Assembly: GCF_000424185.1 (NCBI RefSeq)
Contig: NZ_AUJK01000005.1
Span: 62,001 to 126,000, forward strand
Reading direction: 5' to 3'
Source of the DNA: Prevotella sp. AGR2160
Lineage (GTDB): Bacteria > Bacteroidota > Bacteroidia > Bacteroidales > Bacteroidaceae
Length of the DNA: 64,000 nt
Position numbers and translations under genes: made by a program. This document shows, one piece after another, positions 16,248 through 26,900 of this stretch. The stretch's first letter is position 1, and the number at the start of each line of letters is the position of its first letter. Under the pieces are notes generated by a model. It ran no database searches. It was given only the letters and a program-made list of their open reading frames with translations, and had not been told where the DNA came from.

Positions 16248-17423
16248 TTATTGTTCGGGATATTGCTGGTAGATCTTCAGGCCGAAGGAAGGGATGACGG
16301 CATAGAGGTATTCGAAGATTGCGGCCTGCGTATGCTCGTAACGAACCCAGACTTTCTCTTTCAGAAAGAAATAGAACTCAATGGGGAGACCGCACTGCGT
16401 CGGCTCCATCTGCCGCACCATCAGCGTCATTTTCGCGTTGACATCCTCACGGTGGCGCAACCAGTGCTCCACGAAGGCACGGAAGACGGTGAGGTTCACT
16501 TCGCCCTCCTTCGCCAACGGCTGCGCCTCTTTCGGCAACCGGTTGATATCGTCAGCAGAGAGAGGCTTGATACTACGGAAATCCAAATAAAGGATACGCT
16601 TCACGCGTCGTCCGCCACCCTCCTGCATGTTCCGCCAGTTCTGAAAAGAGCCATTGATCAGGCTCAGCGGTGAGACCGTAGTGATGGTATTGTCGAAGTT
16701 GCGGATCTTCACCGTGGAGAGCGTCATCTCCTGTACGATACCATTGGCATTCGCCGACGGTACGGTGATCCAGTCGCCGGCATGCAACATGTCATTGCTC
16801 GTCAATCGGATACCGGCGACCAAGCCTTCTATCGTGTCCTTGAAGACCAACATCAGGATGGCGGAGGTAGCGCCCAAACCGGCGAAGAGATGCAGCGGAC
16901 TCTTGTCGAGGGCGATGGCGACGACAATGATCACGGAGACGAAGATCGCGACAATCTTTAGTACGCCACAGAACGACTTCAGATACTGCCGTGCCGCCGA
17001 ACGGCCCTCCGACATGCCCATCTCCGGCCCTTCGAGATCGTCGAAGGAGCCGATGAAGATCGTGACGGCACGTGTCGCCATAATCGTGATATAGATGGCT
17101 GTAGCACGGGCGAGCAGTTCCCGGACAAGAGGGAACTGGTAGAACACCATCGGCAGGAATTTCCAGATGACGATGGCCGGCACGATGGCGCAGAGGGCCC
17201 GCAGCACACGCTCGTTAAAGAGGATCTCATCCCATGTCGCTTCTGTCTTCGCCGTGATCTTCTGTGCCAACGGCATCAGTACCTTCCGGCAGAACCAACC
17301 GGCGAGGGCCGCGAGGAGTACAGCGACGACGATCAGCAGCACATGTCTGAGGATATGCACCGCCGGTCCGTGGACACCCGCAAGCATGATCGCCTGCTCT
17401 ATCAATATTCGAATCTTCTCCAT
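16248..17423 (-). CDS. Mechanosensitive ion channel of the MscS family
   Basis: MscS channels open under membrane tension to release solutes after osmotic downshock. The 391-residue protein has an N-terminal helix near 20-40, further helices to about 190, and the pore/beta-domain region GDWITVP with VKIRNFDNTITTVSPLSLI. The last third is soluble. The start at 17423 lies two bases after the stop of the upstream gene; the alternative at 17441 would overlap that gene. It is third in a minus-strand operon. Confidence 0.92.
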   Translation of the reverse strand: MEKIRILIEQAIMLAGVHGPAVHILRHVLLIVVAVLLAALAGWFCRKVLMPLAQKITAKTEATWDEILFNERVLRALCAIVPAIVIWKFLPMVFYQFPLVRELLARATAIYITIMATRAVTIFIGSFDDLEGPEMGMSEGRSAARQYLKSFCGVLKIVAIFVSVIIVVAIALDKSPLHLFAGLGATSAILMLVFKDTIEGLVAGIRLTSNDMLHAGDWITVPSANANGIVQEMTLSTVKIRNFDNTITTVSPLSLINGSFQNWRNMQEGGGRRVKRILYLDFRSIKPLSADDINRLPKEAQPLAKEGEVNLTVFRAFVEHWLRHREDVNAKMTLMVRQMEPTQCGLPIEFYFFLKEKVWVRYEHTQAAIFEYLYAVIPSFGLKIYQQYPEQ

Positions 17424-17425
17424 AA

Positions 17426-18700
17426 TTATTGTGGCATACACATCGCCTCGCAGACGCGGTCGGCAAATGTGCGGGCATTATTGCCGTGCATGATACCGTT
17501 GTTGATAATGGCGAAACAGAGGTCATCCCCATTCGACGCCTTACAATAGCCTGCCAAAGAAATAATTCCTGCGAGTGTGCCTGTCTTCGCATGGACATTC
17601 CCACAGGTGAACGAGCCCTTCATGCGCTTCTTCAGTGTGCCGTCGACACCGGCAATGGGCAGCGCCTGATAGAGATGATAATAGATATTTCCCTGACCAT
17701 AGGCATAACGGAGCAGGCGCACGAGGAGTTCGGCACTGACATAATTATATAAGGAGAGCCCACTGCCATCGGCGAGGCGATAGCGCGAGGCGTCAAGACC
17801 GATACGCTGGATGAGCTGCCGCTCTACCAGACGGGCACTGCGTGCTGACGCCGGACGGTTGCCCGTGGCAGCGGCAATCTGATAATACATCGATTCGGCA
17901 TAGAGGTTGTCACTCTCCTTGAGCATTTTCACGAGAACCTGATCGATGGAGTGCGTACGCGTGGAGATCGTGAAGGCATCAGCGGGACAACGGCCTTCTT
18001 TCGTACTGTAATAAGAATAATAGATCCCCGCCTCTCCGAGTTTTTTGAGGAACCGATTCATGAAATCATCTTTCCGGGAAAGGAGGAGCGGCGTGAGCGT
18101 GGGATTCTTGTCATCCCAACACCATCCTTCACCGTATGGGTCACTGTCTTTCATCGTCTTGTCGGCATAGAGGTACCCCCGGATGGTATCGATACCCATC
18201 TCTTTGATACTGTTGACGAAAGAGGTAAGGTCATCACTGTTGAAGCGCGGGTCCATGCCACCGACAACATAGAGATCTCCATTGAGGACATGATTCTCCA
18301 CCCGACCGGTATACTTCAGCGTTGTCTTAAACTGATAAGAGCCGCCGAGCTTATCGAGGGCCGTGATCGCCGTGACGAGTTTCATGCAGGAGGCCGGGCG
18401 CATGAGCTGGTGCTGCCGATAGGCAAAGATGCACGAGTCCGCCTTCAGATCCCATACCATCATGCCGACCTGTGAGGTCTCAAACATCTTTGACTCCAAG
18501 AGTTTACTAATTTTTTTCTGTACCGATACAGGCCAAGGGAGGCTCTTCAGCGTATCCTCCCCAAGGGAGACGATGTCCGCTGAGTCGACCTTCTCATCAT
18601 CATCCTGTTGTACCTCAACCTCTTCTTGATTGACCTGTGCCATCAACGGCAGTGTCAACAGCCATACGAGGCATACGGCTATACATCTCATTGTTTTCAT
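17426..18700 (-). CDS. dacB: D-alanyl-D-alanine carboxypeptidase/endopeptidase (PBP4, peptidase S13)
   Basis: PBP4-type enzymes trim and cleave peptidoglycan cross-links in the periplasm. The 424-residue protein has a signal peptide (residues 1-21, ending LMAQ), the SxxK active site SCMK in MRPASCMKLVTAI, the second motif SDNLYAESM and the KTG box in HAKTGTLAG. It is slightly short for the family (about 450-480), consistent with a reduced inserted domain. The gene lies 9 bases after the small membrane protein gene and directly before mscS. Confidence 0.92.
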   Translation of the reverse strand: MKTMRCIAVCLVWLLTLPLMAQVNQEEVEVQQDDDEKVDSADIVSLGEDTLKSLPWPVSVQKKISKLLESKMFETSQVGMMVWDLKADSCIFAYRQHQLMRPASCMKLVTAITALDKLGGSYQFKTTLKYTGRVENHVLNGDLYVVGGMDPRFNSDDLTSFVNSIKEMGIDTIRGYLYADKTMKDSDPYGEGWCWDDKNPTLTPLLLSRKDDFMNRFLKKLGEAGIYYSYYSTKEGRCPADAFTISTRTHSIDQVLVKMLKESDNLYAESMYYQIAAATGNRPASARSARLVERQLIQRIGLDASRYRLADGSGLSLYNYVSAELLVRLLRYAYGQGNIYYHLYQALPIAGVDGTLKKRMKGSFTCGNVHAKTGTLAGIISLAGYCKASNGDDLCFAIINNGIMHGNNARTFADRVCEAMCMPQ

Positions 18701-18709
18701 CTTCTTTCG

Positions 18710-19210
18710 TTATTTCCCCTGCTCAGGGCGGACGGACGTCTCTTCTGTATTGCCAGTGTTATTCGCTTGTTGCTCAGACTTCTTGTTGTTGACAGACGGA
18801 TCAGCGGCGGTCTTGCGCCACGTGGCGAGGAAAGCGTCCTCGTCGACGGGCTGCACGCCGAAGACATTGCCGGGACCATAGGTGATGAGCAGGAAATGGC
18901 TCATCTTCATCGGCGTGGGCATCACACGGATACTCTTGATCTCCTCCACGGGGATCGTCACACGACGGGCGAACCGGCCGCGGTTGATGATCAGGAACCA
19001 GTGTTCCTCCTCCCGGTCTATAGGCTTGACCTTCTTAAAGGTATACTCCGTATGGAGCACACGCTCGATCATACCGACGACGATGATCATCACCAGTAGG
19101 CCCACGAAGGCCTGTCGCTCCCAGAAAAACCAGAAAGCGAGGCCGGAGAACACCATGATTCCACATTTTGATGCCAGCGTAAAACGCTGATGAAAAGTCC
19201 GTTCTGTCAT
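18710..19210 (-). CDS. Small membrane protein with a possible PH-like domain
   Basis: The 166-residue protein has two adjacent hydrophobic helices (about residues 15-50), as in bacterial PH-domain membrane proteins. A beta-rich region follows (HWFLIINRGRFARRVTIP and EEIKSIRVMPTPM), with a polar Asn/Glu-rich tail from about 135. I do not recognise a specific family. The two-helix anchor plus beta domain is only suggestive of a bPH-type fold. It is the first gene of the operon with dacB and mscS. Confidence 0.7.
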   Translation of the reverse strand: MTERTFHQRFTLASKCGIMVFSGLAFWFFWERQAFVGLLVMIIVVGMIERVLHTEYTFKKVKPIDREEEHWFLIINRGRFARRVTIPVEEIKSIRVMPTPMKMSHFLLITYGPGNVFGVQPVDEDAFLATWRKTAADPSVNNKKSEQQANNTGNTEETSVRPEQGK

Positions 19211-19218
19211 AACGTCTG

Positions 19219-19226
19219 CAAAATTA
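19219..19226 (-). promoter_or_regulatory. -7 element for the membrane protein-dacB-mscS operon
   Basis: CAAAATTA on plus reads TAATTTTG on minus, nine bases upstream of the ATG at 19210, giving a very short leader. Confidence 0.5.
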
Positions 19227-19269
19227 CAAAAAAAATGACGAACATGACGGATGTTTCACAGAATTTGAT

Positions 19270-19277
19270 TAATTTTG
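19270..19277 (+). promoter_or_regulatory. -7 promoter element for nadB
   Basis: TAATTTTG lies 30 bases before the nadB ATG at 19308 and is divergent from the element at 19219. Confidence 0.55.
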
Positions 19278-19307
19278 CACTTAAATTAGAATAAGACCAT
19301 CAACTTT

Positions 19308-20894
19308 ATGGTATACAAGTATGATTTCCTGATTATCGGCTCTGGTATTGCCGGTATGAGCTACGCGTTGAAGGTAGCCCGGGCACACAAAGGAAAGGTG
19401 TGCATGATCTGTAAGACTTCTCTGGAAGAAGCCAATACCTCTTTTGCCCAAGGCGGTGTGGCCAGTGTCACCAACCTTGAAGTAGACAACTTCGAGAAAC
19501 ATATCCAGGACACGATGATTGCCGGCGATTACATCAGTGATCCCGCCGCCGTCCGTCAGGTTGTCACCCATGCTCCCGAACAGATTAAGGAACTCGTCGG
19601 CTGGGGCACCCATTTCGACAAGATGCAGGACGGCCGTTATGACCTCCACCGCGAGGGCGGTCATTCGGAGTTCCGTATCCTTCATCATGCCGACGACACC
19701 GGCGCGGAGATTCAGCGCGCCCTCATGGCTGCCGTCCGTGCCAACCCCGACATCGAAATCAAGGAAAATCATTTCGCCGTGGAGATCATCACGCAGCATC
19801 ATCTCGGTGCCCGTGTGACGCGCCGCTCACCATATATCTACTGCTACGGTGCTTATATCCTCAACCCTGAGGGTAAGGTCGACACCTATCTCAGTAAGGT
19901 AACGGTGATGTGTACCGGCGGTTGCGGCGCCGTCTATCAGACGACGACGAACCCGATCATCGCTACCGGTGACGGTGAGGCTATGGTCTATCGTGCCAAA
20001 GGAGAAATCAAGGACATGGAGTTTGTACAGTTCCATCCTACGAGTCTCTACCATCCCGGTGAGACACATCCCGCCTTCCTCATCACGGAGGCTATGCGTG
20101 GCTACGGCGGCATTCTGAAACTGCCCAACGGTGAGACGTTCATGGAGAAATATGACAAGCGGCTGAGCCTCGCTCCGCGTGACATCGTCGCCCGTGCCAT
20201 CGATAAGGAGATGAAGATCCATGGTCTTGATCATGTATACCTCGACGTGACGCATAAGAATCCCGAGGAGACGAAGCATCACTTCCCGAATATCTATGAG
20301 AAATGCAAGTCTATCGGCATCGATATCACAAAGGATATGATCCCCGTACGCCCCGCTGCCCATTATATGTGTGGCGGTATTAAGGTTGACCTCAACGGCT
20401 GTTCCAGCATCGAGCGCCTCTATGCCCTCGGCGAGTGCAGTTGCACGGGACTTCATGGCGGCAACCGTCTGGCCAGCAACTCCCTCATCGAGGCCGTCGT
20501 CTATGCTGACGCTGCCGCCAAGCACAGTGTGCAGCATGTCGACGACTACGACTTCAACGAGAAAGTCCCCGAATGGAACGATGAGGGTACGATGACGAAC
20601 GAGGAGAAGGTCCTCATCACGCAGAGCGTGAAGGAGGTGGGCGAGATCATGTCCAACTACGTTGGCATCGTCCGTTCCGATCTCCGTCTGAAACGTGCCT
20701 GGGACCGCCTCGACTTGCTCTATGAAGAGACGGAGCGCCTCTTCAAGCGTGTGAAGATCAGCCGTGATCTCTGTGAGCTCCGTAATATGATCAATGTCGG
20801 TTACCTCATCACGCGTATGGCGATCGAGCGCAAGGAGAGCCGCGGTCTCCACTACACCGTCGACTATCCCGTACATGCCTACGACAAAAAGTAA
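19308..20894 (+). CDS. nadB: L-aspartate oxidase
   Basis: NadB converts L-aspartate to iminoaspartate, the first step of de novo NAD synthesis; in anaerobes fumarate accepts the electrons. The 528-residue flavoprotein has the FAD motif GSGIAGMSYALKVA near residue 10, SFAQGGVA, the HREGGHS segment, the second nucleotide motif CTGGCGAVYQTTTNP, and GECSCTGLHGGNRLASNSL. Length and motifs are typical. The partner genes nadA and nadC are not adjacent. A long AAAGTAAA inverted repeat follows the stop. Confidence 0.95.
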   Translation: MVYKYDFLIIGSGIAGMSYALKVARAHKGKVCMICKTSLEEANTSFAQGGVASVTNLEVDNFEKHIQDTMIAGDYISDPAAVRQVVTHAPEQIKELVGWGTHFDKMQDGRYDLHREGGHSEFRILHHADDTGAEIQRALMAAVRANPDIEIKENHFAVEIITQHHLGARVTRRSPYIYCYGAYILNPEGKVDTYLSKVTVMCTGGCGAVYQTTTNPIIATGDGEAMVYRAKGEIKDMEFVQFHPTSLYHPGETHPAFLITEAMRGYGGILKLPNGETFMEKYDKRLSLAPRDIVARAIDKEMKIHGLDHVYLDVTHKNPEETKHHFPNIYEKCKSIGIDITKDMIPVRPAAHYMCGGIKVDLNGCSSIERLYALGECSCTGLHGGNRLASNSLIEAVVYADAAAKHSVQHVDDYDFNEKVPEWNDEGTMTNEEKVLITQSVKEVGEIMSNYVGIVRSDLRLKRAWDRLDLLYEETERLFKRVKISRDLCELRNMINVGYLITRMAIERKESRGLHYTVDYPVHAYDKK

Positions 20895-20947
20895 AAGTAA
20901 AAAAGTAAAGAAGTAATTCTTTACTTTTTTACTTTTTTACTTTTACC
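20887..20947. terminator. Bidirectional AAAAGTAAA/TTTACTTTT inverted repeat (family D, copy 1)
   Basis: A run of GTAAAAGTAAAAAAGTAAAG followed by CTTTACTTTTTTACTTTTTT forms a long A:U stem between the convergent nadB and sprA. It ends in T runs on both strands, so it could serve both as terminator. It overlaps the final codons of both genes slightly. Confidence 0.65.
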
Positions 20948-23900
20948 TCGTGAGGCTGAACTTTACGCTCAGGCCGAAGTCGTGCGTCGTCGTCGGATAG
21001 CTGCTGCTGGAGAGCAACGGCTTATTCATCTGCATGTCATAATAGAAGCTCATGGTGAGCATACGACTCAATGTATAGTCGGCCATGAAACTAATCTTGA
21101 ACGCGCTGTTGCCGCTGCTGGCCTGGCTGACCATGGTCGCGATGTCACGCGTGATAGCACTCTGGCTGCGGTAGCTGGCATCAAGGCGCAGGTTCAGCGA
21201 GTGGTTGTAACCATTGTTACGACTGTTATTGTTGTTTTTGTTCTGACCGTTCTTCTGATTGCTACGGCTCTTCTGCTTACTCTTATGAGCCCGCGGACCC
21301 GTGAAGAAGTCGAAGAGGTTGAAGTTGTTCAACTTATATCCCATACCAATCACGAGGTCGTTACTGCGTGCCTCATTGATCTGAATACTCGTCATGCTCA
21401 GTGTGACGACACGCGTCTTGCGATACTCGAGTTTCGCCGTGAGGTTGTTGTTGAATGTCATGTCGACACCGAGCAACGGAGAGAAACTCTCGCTGATGCT
21501 CACGGACGACACGTCGAACATTGAGCTCGGAATCGGATAGTCCGACGACGTCTTCGTAATAAAGCCCAAGTCGTTCATATACTCCTGATAGGTGGAGTAA
21601 CTGCTGTAGGAGCCGATGGAGAAGATGCTCTTGTAGGCATGGTTGATATTGAAACTCTTGAAGACATCGCGGAACCACGGCAACTTGCTCAGTCCACTGT
21701 AGCGCAGCGTCCAGTTCGGCAGCATCTTCGTCAGTGCCGGGAAAATCTCCAGGCCATGGCCGCCGATAGACGTATAGCTGTGGAGGAAAGCCGGGATCAT
21801 CACGTCTGCACTATACTTATCCACTGTGCTCTGATCGGCCGACCACAGTTCACCTCCATGATTCATACCCGACGGATAACGGCTGCCGGCATAACGGGCC
21901 TGCACACGCTGCTGATATTCATCGAGGGAGTTGACAAACTTATCAAACGTCTTACTGTGATAGCCGCTCGTGGCATTACCCGTTGACTCGAAGGCAGAGC
22001 CGAGGGAGATCGTCGTCATCGTCAGACTACCGCTCTGCGTCGTCGTGAAGGCATCGTCGAGGAGGATGCTGCGGTTACGCGTCATCTGCCGTGAGGCCGT
22101 GAGGTCAATCTTCAGGTTCTTCACGGGCTCGAGGGTGGCGCGGATCTGCACGTTCTCCGTCTTGCTTGTTGTCGCCGGCGTGGAGATGGAGTCATTGTTC
22201 AACAGCCAGCCGTTGTCATAGGCTCTGCGGATATAGCTGTCACCCGTGAGGCCGAAAGCGAAGTCGAGACCCGGCGCCAGCGTGTTCATGCCTTTCTGTC
22301 CGAAGGCATTGCCGACGGAAGGCAGATAGCCCGGCAGCACCATCTGATACTGGTTGGTATAAGAGATATTGATATTACGGACCATCATCGCCAGACGGGC
22401 GACAGCCTGCGCCACCTTATACCAGCCCTTATCCTCCAACGGCGACTTCGCCAGGACGCTGATCTTTACACGCATGGCACTGTCCACCTTATTTTTAATG
22501 ATGATCTTGTTCTGATCCACCTTTTTATATTTCACCTTCAGCGCTTTGCCGTCCATCGTCTTGGCAGAGACAATGAGGCGCTTCGTCTTCTTGCCGTGAT
22601 TGACGGTGACCGTCGTATCGGGACGGAGGACGATCTCACGCTCATAGGCACGCTTGTTCTTCGGCAAGGCAGCCTTCTGCTTCTTCGCCTGCTGTTCGGC
22701 ACGCCATTTCTTCTCGGCCGCATCAGGATCCTTGCCGGCCTTCTCGGCATCATCGCGCACCTTCTTCAACTCCTGTTGCTCACGCTCCTTCTGTTGCTGC
22801 TGACGGGCCTTTGCCTTTTTCTTCTGCTGATACTGGTAGTTGCTCGTCTCCTTGTTAAATTTCTCGTTGGCCTTCTTCAGGAACGGGACATGGTTGTAGA
22901 GGCGCTCGAGGTTGAACGTTCCCGTGAGGGCGAGGTTTCGGTTGTTGTTGATCGTATTGCCGAGGGTCGTACCGTCTTCCAGCTCCGTACCACGCTGCCA
23001 GCCGTAGTTGGCGGAATAGGTGGCGTTGGCATTCATCCAGTCGAAGACGGGGATAAGGTTCAACGGCAACTGGTAAGAGGCGGTAAACTGCTGGTTATAA
23101 GTCAGCGGCGTTCCCATGCGCTTGATACTCGTCCACACGGAGTCCTTCCAGGCCTGGTAGCGGTCGGGATAGAGATCCTTGTTCACAGGCGTGTAAGGCT
23201 CTTCGATCTCTGCGTCGGTGGCACTCTGGAAACTCATGTGGAGGTTTCGCGTGAGATCCCAGCGCATGCTGAAGTCACGGTTCCACAGGAACTGCTCATT
23301 GAAGGTCAGCGGCAGTTTCTCACCGTTGAGATCCTCAAGGTCACGCTCCTGAAGCTCATAGTAGCTGCGCGTCATCTCAGTGTTGAACGAGATATTCTGC
23401 GGCAGATAGTTGAATCCGAAGCGCTTGAAGATATCGAGCCATTTCGACTTCGACTTCAGTTTACGGAACGGCTCCCACGTCTTGTAGACCGGTGTCCAGC
23501 TATAGCTCATGGCACCGCGCCAGTTGTCCTGCCGCTCGTAGACCGTCGTTTCTCCGGCCGCATAGTCATGGGAATGGCTGTAGGAGAAGGAGAAGTTGGC
23601 GGGATCATACGGCATCGGATGGCCTTTCGTGGCGATACCGATACGGGCGTTGGAGACGGAGAAGTTCGTCTGTGTCGTCCGTGTCACGGCGATATCCTCG
23701 ATAGAGTCACGCTCCTGCTTCGACGCGGTGGCATCAATGGCTTCCTTGAGTTCCATATCCGTATCCAACGGATTATAGCGCGGCGTATGGCGCTCCTTCG
23801 ACACACTGTAATAGACCGGGATGGAGACCTTTGCCTTGTCGGGGAAGAACTTTCCGAGCTCTACGCTCGTCGTCACGCTGTAGCTCGACGCTGTCTCCGT

Positions 23901-26900
23901 AGAACGTGTGGAGGCACCATCTTCCAAGCCACCGAAGCCGTCGGTGACATACTTGCCCTGCACGTTGACACTACCGAGGTCGGAAAGCTGCATGTTGAGC
24001 GTTCCCTGGGCGGCCCAGCCACCTTTATTATTATAGTCGAAGAGACGGAGCTCGTTGACCCATACCTCACCGCTGCGTATCTCACTGCTCTTGTTGCGCA
24101 CACCGATCATCATCGTCGTGACCTCACCGAGCGACGGGTTACCCATAATCGTCACCTTATCATTCGGGTGATCGGCATCATAGACGGAGAACGGCGTCGT
24201 GAACGATGCAGTGCCGAGGGCCTTGGCCTTGTTGCGCGCCTTCTTCAGCGACGTGAACACGCTGAGGGGGATATCGAGCATGTTGGCCGTGGGCCATACC
24301 TGAGAGGCACTGGCAGCCGTATATTTTCCGGCGGGCGTAACGGTCAACGGAATCTCATACTCATAATAGTTATTCTTATAATCACTACCGAAACGGATGA
24401 AGACTGCGAGCTGGTTATCTTTCAGCAGGCCCGTCTGGTCAATATCATCGGCATGGACGAACATCTGTATGCGCTTATACGGTGTCAAGTCTACTGTCTG
24501 GTTCTTATACACGGCCTTCGACTCGCCGGGAGAGAGGTTGGAGACGGTGAGGTTCAACGCCTGCTCATCACTCTCCACGATCTGCGACTGCGTAGGATCG
24601 GTCTCACGTTGGATACCTGGCGGCAGGACATAGTTGACCGGCGTCTTGTCACTGTTCTCCTCCAAACCGACGGAGCTGGCGGTCAGCGAGCCCGTGCCCG
24701 AAGCGTTGTCGAGGTCCTGCTCGTAGACACGCCACGTGCCACTGACAAGATCGAGGTCAGCAAAGCGGAGGACGATGGGCTTCTTGAAGTTCGTCAGGAA
24801 CATACGCATGAAACGGATGGACGTGAAGTCACTGATTCCGCCGACACGGGAGTCGAAATCCTTCAACGGGATACGGAACTGATACCACGTGACATCGCCA
24901 TGCTGGCCGTTGCGCAGCACAGGGCGCGTCTCACGGCTGTCGACGATATAGCCCTTGCCGACCTGCATGTCCTCGGGACGAAGACTGATATGATACTGAT
25001 AGTATTTCTCGTATTCGTTAAGGGTATAATCCTGGTTGATATCCTCCACGTCGGGCGTCGTCTTATAAGAGGTATCCATACCGCCACTGTTGTCGGGCGA
25101 GTTGCCCTGCGGGTTGTTGATATACTTATATCGGTCGAGGATCGACGTTTTGTTGGCATCCCAGTCAGCGCCACGGAAATAATGATAGTCATCACCGGCG
25201 GGATCGGCAAAGATACTGTCGAAGACGGCCTGCGTCACCTTACCCTGGATCTGGTCGAGATAGACACTCTTGTAAAACTCCTGCTCCTGCTCATCGGTGA
25301 GGCCGTTGAAACCCACATCCTGGAGGGCACGGGCACCGGAAGTCGTGGCGAAGGCATAGGTGACGACGGAGGTTGTCGGCACGCGGCCCCACTGCGTCGT
25401 CGTCCACGCGTTACTGCCGTCGACGGGCATACCGCTCTCGAAGAACTTCTTGCCGTCCTTCAGGACATCCTCACTGATATCACCGAGGTTGATATAGAAA
25501 TCGCCGCCATAGTCGTTCTTATCACTCTGCTGATTCGTATAGACAAAGGGATCCATGAGCCAGAACTCGATATAGGCGATATTCGACGCCTCGAAGTCAT
25601 TCGTGTCGAGCTTACGCATCATACCGCCCCAGTGTTTCGTGGGGTTGGCGAGATGACCGTTCTGCTGCAGGTCCGTGACGTTGAAGTTGTACGGGCCGCG
25701 CTCATCAGGATAATAAGCGAGGTTGAGAACGGGGAGCGTACTCGTCGTTCCACTGTACGTGCTTTGGTCGCGATAAGGGAAGAGTTCCTGCGTATAGACC
25801 TCACGGACGAAATAATTGGAAAGCTGGTCGAGGTCACTCTTGATATGGGACGGCGTCAATGAGGAGGTGCGGCGCGTGAAGAGCGGGTCAATATTATACC
25901 AGGCGAGACGGCTGCGGTTGAAACCACTCGTCAGACCCGTCTTGTCCTTCGACTCGGCAAACATCGACGGCACACTGGAGATGATCCACGACTGCGGCGT
26001 GGAGACATCGATCGTCGTCTTCGTACTCTCGAAGTCATCGAGATAAGACGCGTTATCCTGGATGCCACTGGCCTTCCCGGCGATGAGCTGGGCAAACTCT
26101 CCCGTGAACGACAGCAGTGAGGGCTGCGTGAGATGGAGGCCGGGGAGCTTGTCGAGCATATTCGTCAGCCACTGGCTTTCCTTCTTCCAGTTCAGGTTGA
26201 CGCCCCAAAGGGTATTGTTCAACGGCTCGGCACCCATGGCGACCTTATTCGTCAGCGCCTGCTCGGAGAGATGCTGAATGGTACCGCTGAGCTGGAAGTT
26301 CTTCGAGAAATCGTATTCCCAGTTTGCCCCAAACATCGTCTTGCGCGTCTGGCCATAGTCGGTATTACTCTCCAAGGAGACATTGACGGACGTACCGGCG
26401 TCAATAATACTCTGGTTGAGGATCGTCACCTCACCGGCACTGTAATCGACACTATAGTCGACCCCCTCCGTCAGCGTGACACCTCCGGCGGTGACGACGA
26501 CGGAGCCCTGCGGCACATTGTACGCGCCGAGGGAAATGACATTGGCCGACGTACCTCGGAACTGTCCCGAAAGGATATACTTATCCTTCTCCGCAATCTG
26601 TTTGGCGACGGTCTTCGTAGAGTCATAGAGTTCGGTGAAAGCATACTGGCGGGCTCGGTCGGCAGCGACGCCCTTGCCGACGAGGTAGTTGTACATATAA
26701 CTACCGAACGGCTCGGCCTTCGGCAAAAAGACACGACCGTCACTGACGGTATAGCCGTCGACATAGTCGAAATAGCCATTCGCATGGGCCTTGTTGTTAT
26801 TATCCAGACGGTCGGCATCGAGGACCTTCAGCAAGGTTGTACCCTTCACCTGCTGCTCGGGGATATAAGAGATATAGGTACCGGTGGTGTCACTCTTGTA

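Noticed and set aside
22596..25862. A 1088-codon open frame on the plus strand opposite sprA
   Set aside because: It is antisense to sprA, is rich in Arg, His, Leu and Val as expected from codon complementarity, has no motif, and sprA itself is a certain gene.
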